This document shows, piece after piece, positions 12,814 through 23,300 of a stretch of 58,945 nucleotides of DNA. The stretch is from positions 273,274-332,218 of the forward strand of contig NMRA01000470.1 in NCBI GenBank assembly GCA_002633005.1. Reading direction: 5' to 3'. Origin of the DNA: Phoronis australis (Eukaryota > Phoronida > Phoronidae). The notes under the pieces were generated by a model that had not been told where the DNA came from, did no database searches, and saw only the letters and a program-made list of their open reading frames with translations. The position numbers and the translations under genes were made by a program. The first letter of the stretch is position 1; each line of letters opens with the position of its first letter.

Positions 12814-13247
12814 CTGAACTCAATGCAACAGTTCAATACTCCTGTTAGTTAACATGAGGCTAAATTTTAAAAGTTGTGGCCATGTCCATTACCCAACAAT
12901 GTTAGAACTCATTGAAAAATAAGAGAAAAACATGTAGATTCAACAAATTGTGTTCTAAAAAGGCGGAATTTTACCATAGAAGCTCATAATTTCTGTTTGT
13001 AGATATTTTTTGTAAATTTGACCCTAAGATGTTACACCGTGCCTGGAAAAAGTTGAGGTATGGTAATATCTCACTAATTTCAAGCAAAAATAATTGCCAA
13101 AATGGCTCTTTTATCATGTTCTAACATTGTTGTGAATGCCCTCAGCTTATTAAAATATTGTCTGATGATAGCTACAGTGCAGACGTTGGACCTGAAAAAG
13201 CATTACTTTTAGGGTAACTGTGGTATATAACATTGTCTGCATTTTGA

Positions 13248-13345
13248 GATTCAGTTTTCTCCACTGAATAACGGACACCAAACTGGTTCTCAAAGTGTTG
13301 ACATATTGTATATCCGACTATTACCTTACATTTGTACTAAATTTC
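13248..13345. repeat. Foldback dispersed repeat
   Basis: Contains CAGTTTTCTCCACTGAATAA, then GGACACCAAACTGGTTCTCA and a downstream TATCCGACTATTAC segment. Related copies are at 5131-5310 (split), 15690-15785, 31299-31377 (partial) and 53727-53825. Confidence 0.6.
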
Positions 13346-13926
13346 CTTCACGAAAAAACAATAAAGCGGGAAATGAAATTTCGGCCATGTTGTTTCCTAA
13401 ATTGGCTTGGATATGCCAGCTTGTCAGGTGGTGACGGGGCTTGGTACCATTATTTTCCCTGTGTGAACAAGCTTGCTTTCTCAGTGGTAGCTCTCACACG
13501 TCTTTCGCGCTGAAAATATTCATGTCAACCTTTCATTCATTGACGTATTTTTGTGAACTTTCCCAACTCTGAAACTATTAATTGCCTGTCTAGCACATAA
13601 AAGCGGTTGTATAATCAGAACATTTTCTTTACAGCAAATGTTTATTAATTCTAAATAGGAACATGGCAGTTCTTATTGTCCTGCTTACAAATTGGTTAAT
13701 AATGACGTGTGAATTTGCAAGACAGGCCTATTGACATTGTGACTGGCACTGGTCTGTTCTAGTTCTGAAAACTGTAAGAAGTATTTTCTGACATGTGATT
13801 ACTATAGGTTGTGTTCAATTTGGAAGAAACAATTGCTTAGCAAACCATGTTCAACATTTCATTTCGATAAAATTGAAAATATTGTGTACTGATATACAGT
13901 GGTAGTTTGTAAAATGAGTATCTTTT

Positions 13927-14250
13927 AAAGGCCCCTTCCCATACAGTTAACTTCACTAATCAAAGCCTTGAAGTTAAGCGTTAATGTTCCCATCATTACC
14001 TGAGTTATAGTTCAGTGAAGATATTGCAAGGTGTCGCTAATATGACCTTTGGTCATGTGGCCTTGCTGTTTTTGACAGTGCGTGCAGTCAAAAATGGCAA
14101 AGACCTCTCTCTCTCCCCAGATGAAAACTAGAACGTCAACTTCACAAGGTAGCCACCGATTGCCACGTTGGGGCGATGGCGATGCAGTAGAAAACAATTT
14201 GACTCTGGCGCAGGCTAACAACTGATCTAACAAAGGCAGTATGTTGTGGC
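13927..14250. mobile_element. MITE family A, copy 2 (cut at contig end)
   Basis: Begins AAAGGCCCCTTCCCATACAG and matches the left half of the element at 16367-17033 almost exactly, stopping at the n at 14251. The 73-codon minus-strand frame inside is a by-product of element sequence. Confidence 0.65.
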
Positions 14251-14251
14251 N
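14251..14251. other. Undetermined base at duplicate junction
   Basis: Single n at the point where the left copy stops matching the right copy (left ATGTTGTGGC then n; right copy continues ATGTTGTGGCTTGAAC near 16681). It looks like a contig join inside a MITE. Confidence 0.8.
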
Positions 14252-14536
14252 TTAAATCGATTGGTTATCATTAAAGCCAAAAATAAGTAGTTATTAGTGA
14301 CGGCACTACTCTGTAACTGTTGACGATAACAGTGGCACCTGGCGATAACTTCGATTGGACCGGAGTTAAGCGTTCATACTGCACTGCAGCGTCGACGCTG
14401 CGGACTTAAATCCACCTATTAACTGCGATGTTAACTGGAGCTCTTAACTGCGATCCAGGACCGGAGTTGAGCGTTCATACTGACCGCAACTCCCCAACCC
14501 ATCGACGCCGCGTTGACGTTAGTATGAAAGGCCTTT
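14252..14536. mobile_element. MITE family B, truncated copy, present on one haplotype
   Basis: Ends AGTATGAAAGGCCTTT and carries repeated cores (CGGAGTTAAGCGTTCATACT, AACTTCGAT, GTTAACT). On the other strand it matches the left parts of the elements at 22393-22890 and 43176-43661 (CTTTCATACTAA..., GGGGAGTTGCGGTCAGTATG). In haplotype A the corresponding site (near 11922) shows the downstream TAAGAGAGCCC with no element, so this is probably an insertion specific to haplotype B. Its left part is missing because the contig starts inside it. Confidence 0.65.
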
Positions 14537-16690
14537 AAGAGAGCCCTCTTCCAACAAATGTTCTTTGCCAGGACAGTACTGTTTGTTTACCTTGCCTCAG
14601 AATTCCTCACCAAACAACCTCACAGCTTCATCTGATTCAGAACTGTTGACAGATGTCTGATTTCTGTGAAAGTGATCAAGAGAGAGATTACTTAGATCAT
14701 CCCCTACTCAGCCACATGTAGAAAGCAATTGACATGCTTTACCTTGAAATTGTTTTAGACATATTGTATTTATGTTTACATAAGGTTAGCTCTAACATGG
14801 AAAAAGGTTATGAATCATGAAAATCTAATTTGTACATGACGTTAAAAAGACTAATTTTGGACATGAATGATTTATATGTGAGCGTATTGTCTAGTGAGTG
14901 AAAATGTCAATTTTCAATCATGTCCAGATTGCCTGCCATGAACCTGAACATGTGGGTAGTAAGTTAAATTCTAACTGGATTTATGTGTGCAAGACTGATT
15001 AAGGTCCAAGTCAGACGAGGTTAGATTTAGTGAGTAGATTTGCTCACTATTTGCTTCAATAGTTTAGTAACTTTTTTGTGACTCTTAAAAGCTATATTTC
15101 ACCCTGTTTAGCTGCTCAAAATCATATTAGGCCTCTTACTCTCATAAATTAGGAGTCATAATATTCCTTATGGTAACAGGATTCCATTTCTCTGACCAAC
15201 AAGCATATTACAGCTGGACACCCCTATTGATAATAGTGCTTTGCTCTCCCGGCAAGGAACTTGTACTTTCAGACCTGAACTCAATGCAACTGTTCAATAC
15301 TCCTGTTGTTAACATGAGGCTAAATTTTAAAAGTTGTGGCCATGTCCATTACCCAACAATGTTAGAACTCATTGAAAAATAAGAGAAAAACATGTAGATT
15401 CAACAAATAGTGTCCGAAAAAGGCAGAATTTTACCATAGAAGCTCATAATTTCTGTTAGTAGATATTTTTGTTGCACCGTGCCTGGAAAAAGTTGAGGTA
15501 TGGTAATATCTCACTAATTTCAAGCAAAAATAATTGCCAAAATGGCTCTTTTATCATGTTCTAACATTGTTGTGAATGCCCTCAGCTTATTAAAATATTG
15601 TCTGATGATAGCTACAGTGCAGACGTTGGACCTGAAAAAGCATTACTTTTAGGGTAACTGTGGTATATAACATTGTCCGCATTTTGAGATTCAGTTTTCT
15701 CCACTGAATAACGGACACCAAACTGGTTCTCAAAGTGTCGACATATTGTATATCCGACTATTACCTTACATTTGTACTAAATTTCCTTCACGAAAAAACA
15801 ATAAAGCGGGAAATGAAATTTCGGCCATGTTGTTTCCTAAATTGGCTTGGATATGCCAGCTTGTCAGGTGGTGACGGGGCTTGGTACCATTATTTTCCCT
15901 GTGTGAACAAGCTTGCTTTCTCAGTGGTAGCTCTCACACGTCTTTCGCGCTGAAAATATTCATGTCAACCTTTCATTCATTGACGTATTTTTGTGAACTT
16001 TCCCAACTCTGAAACTATTAATTGCCTGTCTAGCACATAAAAGCGGTTGTATAATCAGAACATTTTCTTTACAGCAAATGTTTATTAATTCTAAATAGGA
16101 ACATGGCAGTTCTTATTGTCCTGCTTACAAATTGGTTAATAATGACGTGTGAATTTGCAAGACAGGCCTATTGACATTGTGACTGGCACTGGTCTGTTCT
16201 AGTTCTGAAAACTGTAAGAAGTATTTTCTGACATGTGATTACTATAGGTTGTGTTCAATTTGGAAGAAACAATTGCTTAGCAAACCATGTTCAACATTTC
16301 ATTTCGATAAAATTGAAAATATTGTGTACTGATATACAGTGGTAGTTTGTAAAATGAGTATCTTTTAAAGGCCCCTTCCCATACAGTTAACTTCACTAAT
16401 CAAAGCCTTGAAGTTAAGCGTTAATGTTCCCATCATTACCTGAGTTATAGTTCAGTGAAGATATTGCAAGGTGTCGCTAATATGACCTTTGGTCATGTGG
16501 CCTTGCTGTTTTTGACAGTGCGTGCAGTCAAAAATGGCAAAGACCTCTCTCTCTCCCCAGATGAAAACTAGAACGTCAACTTCACAAGGTAGCCAACGAT
16601 TGCCACGTTGGGGCGATGGCGATGCAGTAGAAAACAATTTGACTCTGGCGCAGGCTAACAACTGATCTAACAAAGGCAGTATGTTGTGGC
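14537..16690. repeat. Long duplicated block, copy 2 (haplotype B)
   Basis: Second copy of 11925-14250. It lacks the 151-base MITE and a short stretch present near 13015, and adds a few bases near 15250. It continues past the point where copy 1 is cut and completes the family A MITE. Confidence 0.85.
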
Positions 16691-17033
16691 TTGAACTTGC
16701 TTTGCGTGTACTGCATGTTCAGCGATTTTCTTTCACCGTAAGGAATCCAGCAAATTCATGGATAAATATTGATAAAAATATTAACAAATAGTAACCAGTC
16801 ACCAACACCGCCTGCTGTTGGCAAACACAGGCAGTGACCCCAGCCGATAACTCTGACAGCATTGAAGGTAATTGTTCCTATTGTAACGAAGCGTCGACGC
16901 TTTGCTGTTAAGTCCATCTCTTTACTTCAGAGTTAACTTACGTCGCTAACTTCGATTCAAGACCAATGTTAAGTGTTCCCATTGGCCGAAGCTTCGACAA
17001 CACATAAGCTTTGGAAGCAGTGGGAAAGGCCTT
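16367..17033. mobile_element. MITE family A, copy 3 (complete)
   Basis: About 665 bases from AAAGGCCCCTTCCCATACAG to AGTGGGAAAGGCCTTA. The ends are inverted AAGGCC(T/C) repeats with a purine/pyrimidine-matched CCCATAC/GTGGG zone. The interior has repeated GTTAACTTCG-like words. It lacks coding capacity, which suggests mobilisation by an element elsewhere in the genome. Confidence 0.65.
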
Positions 17034-17419
17034 ATAGGCGTTCTGAGCTATAGGAACATTTTAAGCTATAGGAACATTTTCTCCTCTTTTCAGAACATAT
17101 CACTCTTATACATTATGTGAGAATGGGGACTTGGTAAACTGGCTAGTTGTGTTGATTTGTTGGAAATGAGGAAATTTTCCAACCCGTGTGACTCACTGTT
17201 CGATTGATGGTAGTCATTCATAGGATTATACCTAGCTATCGATTAGCACATGCCTTAGCAAGATCTGTAATAACTTAAGACACAGAAGACATGCCCATCC
17301 ACTGTGGGTGTCTATAGTTATAACATCGGCTAACTACTGACTTCTTATCATCAAATATGGACTGAGTTGTTGCCACAGAAGTTAGTTTCCTTCACACAGT
17401 TCACAATAAAAATGTAATC

Positions 17420-17523
17420 CCATAGTCTGAGCAATGAACATGGGGTCCTATGGTATGAGCAATGAACATGGGGTCCTATGGTATGAGCAATGAACACGGG
17501 GTCCTATGGTATGAGCAATGAAG
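17420..17523. repeat. 28-bp minisatellite, about 3.7 units
   Basis: Tandem repeat of a unit containing GAGCAATGAACATGGGGTCC; successive copies of GAGCAATGAA begin 28 bases apart (17429, 17457, 17485, 17513). Units are nearly identical, so the array is young. Confidence 0.9.
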
Positions 17524-17950
17524 GGCTCTCAATATTATGTATTTGTGGACCATAATAGGCCAAGATGTACTAGCCATCACTGATAAAGTACTGGTGAAAG
17601 GTGATGTTTGCTTAAGTGGTTTTCTTATATTGGCAGTCACATGATCCATGACCTCATGATGACATCACATCCCCCACTTTTTATTTCCGAGTGCATGTTG
17701 TTAATGTTTGGATAACAATATTTGATATGTGTATTTTATGAGTTATTTCCTTCCATATCAAAACTGACATTATGTGCAAGGAGGCAACTCAGATTTCATT
17801 CCCTCTCATTTTTCCAACTACAGAGAAATCTATTTTGGGTGTTTATGATTTTGTAGAGTACTCATGATATTGTTAGACTAATAATTCTTTCTTATACGAG
17901 AATGTTGTTCTTTTCCTATGTTGTTACTGATGATATTGCTAATTTGTTAC

Positions 17951-18113
17951 TACCGTAATCGTTCGGGTTAACGCCCATGCTCAGTTAACCGCCCATCCCC
18001 GACTTTAAGTGGATTTTCGATTTAACCGCCCACTGCTCAGTTAACCGCCCTCCCCCGATTTTGTGGATTCGCCAATTTAACCGCCCAGGGCGTTAACCCG
18101 AACGATTACGGTA
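17951..18113. mobile_element. 163-bp foldback element (TA-flanked, mariner-like MITE)
   Basis: Ends are a perfect inverted repeat of about 26 bases: left TACCGTAATCGTTCGGGTTA..., right the exact complement ending ...CGATTACGGTA. Three further TTAACCGCCC words lie inside. The terminal TA on each side is compatible with TA target duplication by a Tc1/mariner transposase. There is no coding capacity. Confidence 0.8.
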
Positions 18114-18814
18114 TATGAAACTTACATGGTTGTTTTACTTGTTTGACAATGAGAATAGAAAACGTCTTGAAATGTTATTAAACAGTTTCAGTTGTTGAGT
18201 TTTGGTTTTTGTATAGGTCCTTTCTTGAAAATCATAGGTTTTGTTGGTTTAATTTATGTGCCTTTTACTGCCCATTTATGTCATTAATATCCTGTCTTAC
18301 GCTTTTAGTATGATTTGAATTTTCATAATGCATACATCTGAGTTGTACTCCACTTCCTAATGTCAAAAAATTACATCACCCCCACACCTCCTTATGAATA
18401 ATTACATGTGGTCCTGAGGTGTGAGGCAATACCAAGAGGTCACAATCTTCCTATGTTATCACTCTGGTGCTAAGTGACCCGCTTTGAATAATCTTTTATA
18501 TTCCCCATCCTGTTTTGTGAGTCTCCATTCAAATCTGAGTCAAACATGAACAGTTAATCATCAACAGACCTGGGTCAACATGGAGAGAGGGGCACAGTTG
18601 TTGATTTAGTCGGCTGTTCAATCTTGACACTTGAAAATAAGTCTTGTGCCTTTAGAGCAGTGGTCATCTGACATATCAGAATAGGTCTTTGAATGAACTC
18701 CTCAGGAGAACAGCATATCAAATGGCTATAAAGGTTTTACTAAGGTCTCGGCTTTGGCTGCTCTTGCAAGTGGTATCAAGTGAATGAGACACATTCATCG
18801 CTTTAACATAGTAT
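18114..18814. other. Unassigned non-coding sequence
   Basis: No exon, RNA gene or clear repeat seen. Confidence 0.4.
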
Positions 18815-19024
18815 AGTAAAATCCCGCCAACTTAGAACACAATGTGTAGATAAGTGAAATTCTATTTTTCCATTTTTCATCAAAGAGAAGTTGTTTCAAA
18901 TACATGTATCATAACTATCATCAGACAATGTGTTGAGAAATTGTGGGCGTTCTCAAGTCAACTATTATAAGCCTTTGAAAAGTAATGAATCGTGATTCTT
19001 TACTCGAAATTGGTGAGATTTTAC
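18815..19024. mobile_element. MITE family C, copy 3
   Basis: Left end AGTAAAATCCCGCCAACTT and right end AAATTGGTGAGATTTTA form an imperfect inverted repeat matching the ends of 2287-2530. The interior TTAGAACACAATGTG and AAGTGAAATTCTATTTT motifs are shared with that copy. Confidence 0.65.
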
Positions 19025-20289
19025 CCAAATTTTGTTCAATATTTAGAAAACATGCTACTTGTGCTTGAGTTTTCTGTCTTATTGAAAACTAATTGTGAAG
19101 TTCAGCCACATTTTCTTTAGATCTCTGCACTGTCAACATTTACCAAAATATGTATTTTTGGTTTGTTTAATAGGACAAGTTAGTATTTATATTTCTACAA
19201 GGCTCTGACTCAAGTACGGCAGTATTCATTGATTATTTCAGCAGTCACTGTTGTAGCAAAGTTCATTGTACTTTGTACTAGTTGGAAACTGACAATCATT
19301 ATACTTTGAAAAAACGCATTGTGTCTCTTTGAATTGTACTGTGTCACATACAAATTAATTTTAAAAACAGCTTATTTTAGACCATGATTAAATTCAACAG
19401 CCATTGCAATTTAATTGGGAATTCATGCACTTTACACATATACTGTAGACTGTAATCAAATGATCCATTCTAACATGCTTAACTCACCAAGGACATTCTA
19501 TGAAAGTATTGACTGTGCTATAGTACTATAAGCTCTTTAATAATTCATACCAGGATAATTTGTTATGTAACTGGATTAATTAGCACCAATAAACAAACAC
19601 AAGTCACACTTCTCAACTGTTGATTTAGCCCCCAGCATTCAGAACACCATCAAGTTATTAATTGTGGCAGACCTGTGCTGTGCCAACAACATGGTATTGT
19701 GACGCACATTGCAAGTCTTTTCATTGGCTCCTTCTGACCCCAAATAGGTTTTGTGTGTGTGTCTTTTCAATATACCCACTCTGAGTGGGTTGGTTGCCAG
19801 AATTAAGATGGCTGAATAGAGCACCCAGGCTTCACTGTAAGGCTTTCACATCCAGGCTACTTTATACACAATTAGATGAAGGATCTTATGCCAATTCAGT
19901 TTGGTCATCAAGGAGTTTAATATTCTGTGAAGGTTTTCTACAGTTTGTGACTGTTTGTGTGATTCACTGAAGATTTATACCCCATATATGGACAGGTTTT
20001 GGATTTTACCTATAGGCTAATCAATGGACTGTGGTAACCTACTGTTCTAACACTGTTGATCTTGGTTATTCTGCCACCTACCTTCTTGGATTACATCTTA
20101 CGGACATTTTTTTGACCCAAGGGTGATATCGATATTGATATACGTATAAGTTTGAGTCACCACTGAACCGGCTTTGTCATCGGTGATAAACGTGTTTGTT
20201 TGATTCGAAGATAGTACCAGTAATCTTCGCTCACACAATTGCGGGGACTTGTCCAGTTAGTGTTGACAGAGATTACAGTAGAACGCGCA
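19025..20289 (+). other. Upstream region and probable 5' UTR of the semaphorin
   Basis: No upstream coding exon recognised. The start codon at 20290 has context GCAATGG (purine at -3, G at +4). No convincing TATA box or initiator could be chosen, so the transcription start is not annotated; an upstream non-coding exon cannot be excluded. Confidence 0.4.
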
Positions 20290-20338
20290 ATGGAACGGTT
20301 TATATCAGCTGTTGTACTCGCTGTATTGGTGAACCTAG
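20290..20338 (+). CDS. Semaphorin exon 1: signal peptide
   Basis: Encodes MERFISAVVLAVLVNL plus the first base of a Gly codon; a hydrophobic leader with one basic residue near the start. Donor TAG|GTAAGT. First in-frame Met in a good initiation context. The following intron is 7.8 kb, the longest in the gene. Confidence 0.85.
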
Positions 20339-23300
20339 GTAAGTTGTTCTAATTAGTCAGGTGACTGAACTGTTACAGTACAATGATACAGTGTAAATAA
20401 AAGGATTTTGTACCATACTTTAACATTTTTGTGTATATATTTGAACCAGTCTCGTATATACTCCAATTGCTGTTTATGACTTCATATAAAACTTTAAAGC
20501 TAAAAAAATGCCATGTAGGAACAATTATGTACACCAATAAGTCCTTTGTGGCGATGATTGTTTGAAAAAATAAGAATTCATGTGTAGATAGGGCTTCAGG
20601 AAGCCCCTTAGCAATGATTCTCATTTTACTCTTTCTTTCATATACTGGTTAGTACTCTAATTTACTGTTCTGAACATTCCATTACTGTAGGTTAGAGCTA
20701 TCATATGAGTTGTCTGTCCAGTATTCTCAAAGGATAAGACTAAGAAGTGTGTTGCTGTACATTGCACATTTTGTTGATGACATGTTTTGTGATACTATGT
20801 CGCATATATATATACAAGAATGGCAATTATCATTGAAGAACAAATTAGCCTCAAATGTGATAACTTGTGTTTAATTGAAATGTTAGTATTATACCGCTGT
20901 GGGTTTAGGGAAGGACTACTGTACTCAATTATTTTTAAAATTAAATTTCACGTTAGAGACATATAAATTCCGGTTTACAAAATATTTCAGTGGAAATTTT
21001 GTTTGTTATTACCGCATGTCATCAGCTTGAGAATAGGGCCGTCCCGAATTACACAGCGACACTCGGTGTATTTACCCACAATGCCGTAAACATTTGTGAG
21101 GCACATTTGCTGGCTCGTTTTCGTGCCACTGGAGTTTCATATTATATGTTATTTGTTGTATGATTCTTTACATGTTTTTCTCTGTTGCATTACTATTTGT
21201 CGTCATTTCAATGCCAACAGAAGTATTACTGCTGTGCTGTGGGCTGCAAGTCTGACGTGAGAAAGTTTGATAAATACCCATGGGTGTGTGATGTGAAAAG
21301 CTTCGCCTTCCTGATATCAATGAGAGACACGAAATGTGCCTGACTTCCAAAACGAGGTCACGCCCTTTCTTATCTCCGGGACGAAGTAGAGTTCTATCGC
21401 CATGTAATCCGGAACGTCCCTATTGTGTTAGAACACTGTACCGAAGAGTACAGATAGGCCATTTCGAATTTGAACCCTCATAAAGGTGGTTTCAGTTCTT
21501 TCATGTGGGGTTGTGGTAACTTCTATGCTTGCTCAGATGTGTTTGTGTATGTTCAAAATCTCAAGTCTCTCAAGGCAGGACGAGGGTTAGTTTAATTTCG
21601 TACTCTACATTTCACAAGATCTTGCCAAACTACCAGTCATACAATACATGCACGCCTTGAATATATGAGCATATTAGATTGCGTGACAGTTGCTTTTCAA
21701 CCTGTGCCCAGCAGCAATATGACCTAAATGGTGTAACATCTGTGAGACACATGTACGTTTTCCACACAAGTTGGATATGAGCTGTGTCCGCTGTTGCCAT
21801 TTCCTTTGTGCATTTTGCCGATAATACTGGATTGACTACTGGAGGATTAGGTGATAATCTAGAATAGACCAGATTCAGGTCATGGTAGTAAACCAGTTAC
21901 TAGGTTTCCTATCTCACCCTTATCCTTACAGCCAATGCACCAGCATATATCCTATTTATGATGTGTATCAATAGTCATATGTTGATTGTAATATGCTCAT
22001 TGCAATGATACAAATTTGCACATGAAACACAGACTTCTAAATAACATAATGCTAGTCTGATATGAATTAGTTACTTATTCTAAACCTGTCCCATCTAATT
22101 ACCATGCAGCCTAAAAGTGTCACAAAAATATATTACAAAACTTCCATTTCTATTTCTTAACTATGTTTTCTATTGATTCTATATTACTCACACCAATTTT
22201 CAAAGAACGAAACCCTTGTAAGTGAATACTTGTAAGTGCTACAAAAGATGAATGCCATGAAACTGAAACTTCTTGATATTATTCATTGGCCTCGTGCATT
22301 AATTTTCATTCTGAGTCATTCAAACCAGTTTTAGTTGTGCTAGTCTTTCTTTATCCACTTTCAGATGCTTTGAACTTTACACATCATGGATTTAAGCCCC
22401 TTTCATACTAACATGGTGATGTCAATGTCTTGGGGAGTTTCAGTCAGTATGAACCATTGACTTCGGTCTAGGATCGAAGTTAACAGTGACAGTTAACTTC
22501 ATAGTAAATAGGTGGATTAAACAGCGGAGCGTCGAGGCTGCGATGCATTATGAAAGGTCAACTTCAGTCTCATCGAAGTTATCACAAGGGGCTACTGCTA
22601 TCGTCAACACTTAAAGGGCAGTGTCATCACGGATAGTTGCTTATATTTTGCTCGAATAATCCCCAATCGAATTAGAATTAAGTTCTATGTAAATTAGCAC
22701 CCATAAATGTTTTCAAATTAAAAAATCTCTTAGTGTGCACAGGATGCATCAGCGCTACACTTTGATGGCGGCAGTGTCATCTACTGTTTACCTCGATGCC
22801 GTTAACTACCAAAGGTGGTATGAACGATTCAGTTAACTTCACAGTTTACATCGACGCTCCGCTCGTACCGGAGTTAAGTTAGTATGCTTTAGACTGGTCC
22901 TCTCCAGGCAGCTCGCGCAGGACTAAAAAGAAAGAAAAAACAAACCATGTTTGCATATCATTTTTGAACATTGTGAATGTTTACCTGGAAATTGTGGTGT
23001 ACACCCTTTGCAACTTATTCAAGCTGCCAGTGGTTCATATCTCAATATGCTTTTGCCCTCTACCAAAGTTGCAGATTGACAGTGCAGACTGTGTTTTGAC
23101 TTCAAGAGTGTGTCATATGAGTCTTAATGAACTGTAAATGATTAGGGTACTTCTGCCTAAGAAGAAATGGACAATTTTATGACTACATGAACTTACCCTA
23201 GTAATGGTTGGTCGTGACTATTCGTAGTTCTTGTTCTTGTAAAGACTCTCATGTCTTTAATTAGTTCACTATTGACAGTATTTGATGTCGCAAACGCTAC

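Larger units (their letters stand above)
11925..14250. repeat. Long duplicated block, copy 1 (haplotype A)
   Basis: Aligns in direct orientation with 14537-16690. From about 13040 to 14250 the copies are nearly identical with an offset of 2440. The first kilobase is more diverged and includes a 154-base insertion present only here (12663-12813 plus target duplication). Copy 1 stops at the n at 14251. Frames at 13295-13513 and 14012-14233 recur in copy 2 and are not convincing genes; the second lies in a MITE. Best read as one of two allelic contigs placed in tandem. Confidence 0.85.

Noticed and set aside
13295-13513. 72-codon frame repeated at 15735-15953
   Set aside because: Identical because the whole segment is duplicated; it overlaps a foldback repeat and resembles no protein family.
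14012-14233. 73-codon minus-strand frame repeated at 16452-16673
   Set aside because: Lies within a family A MITE and is preserved only because the copies are nearly identical.
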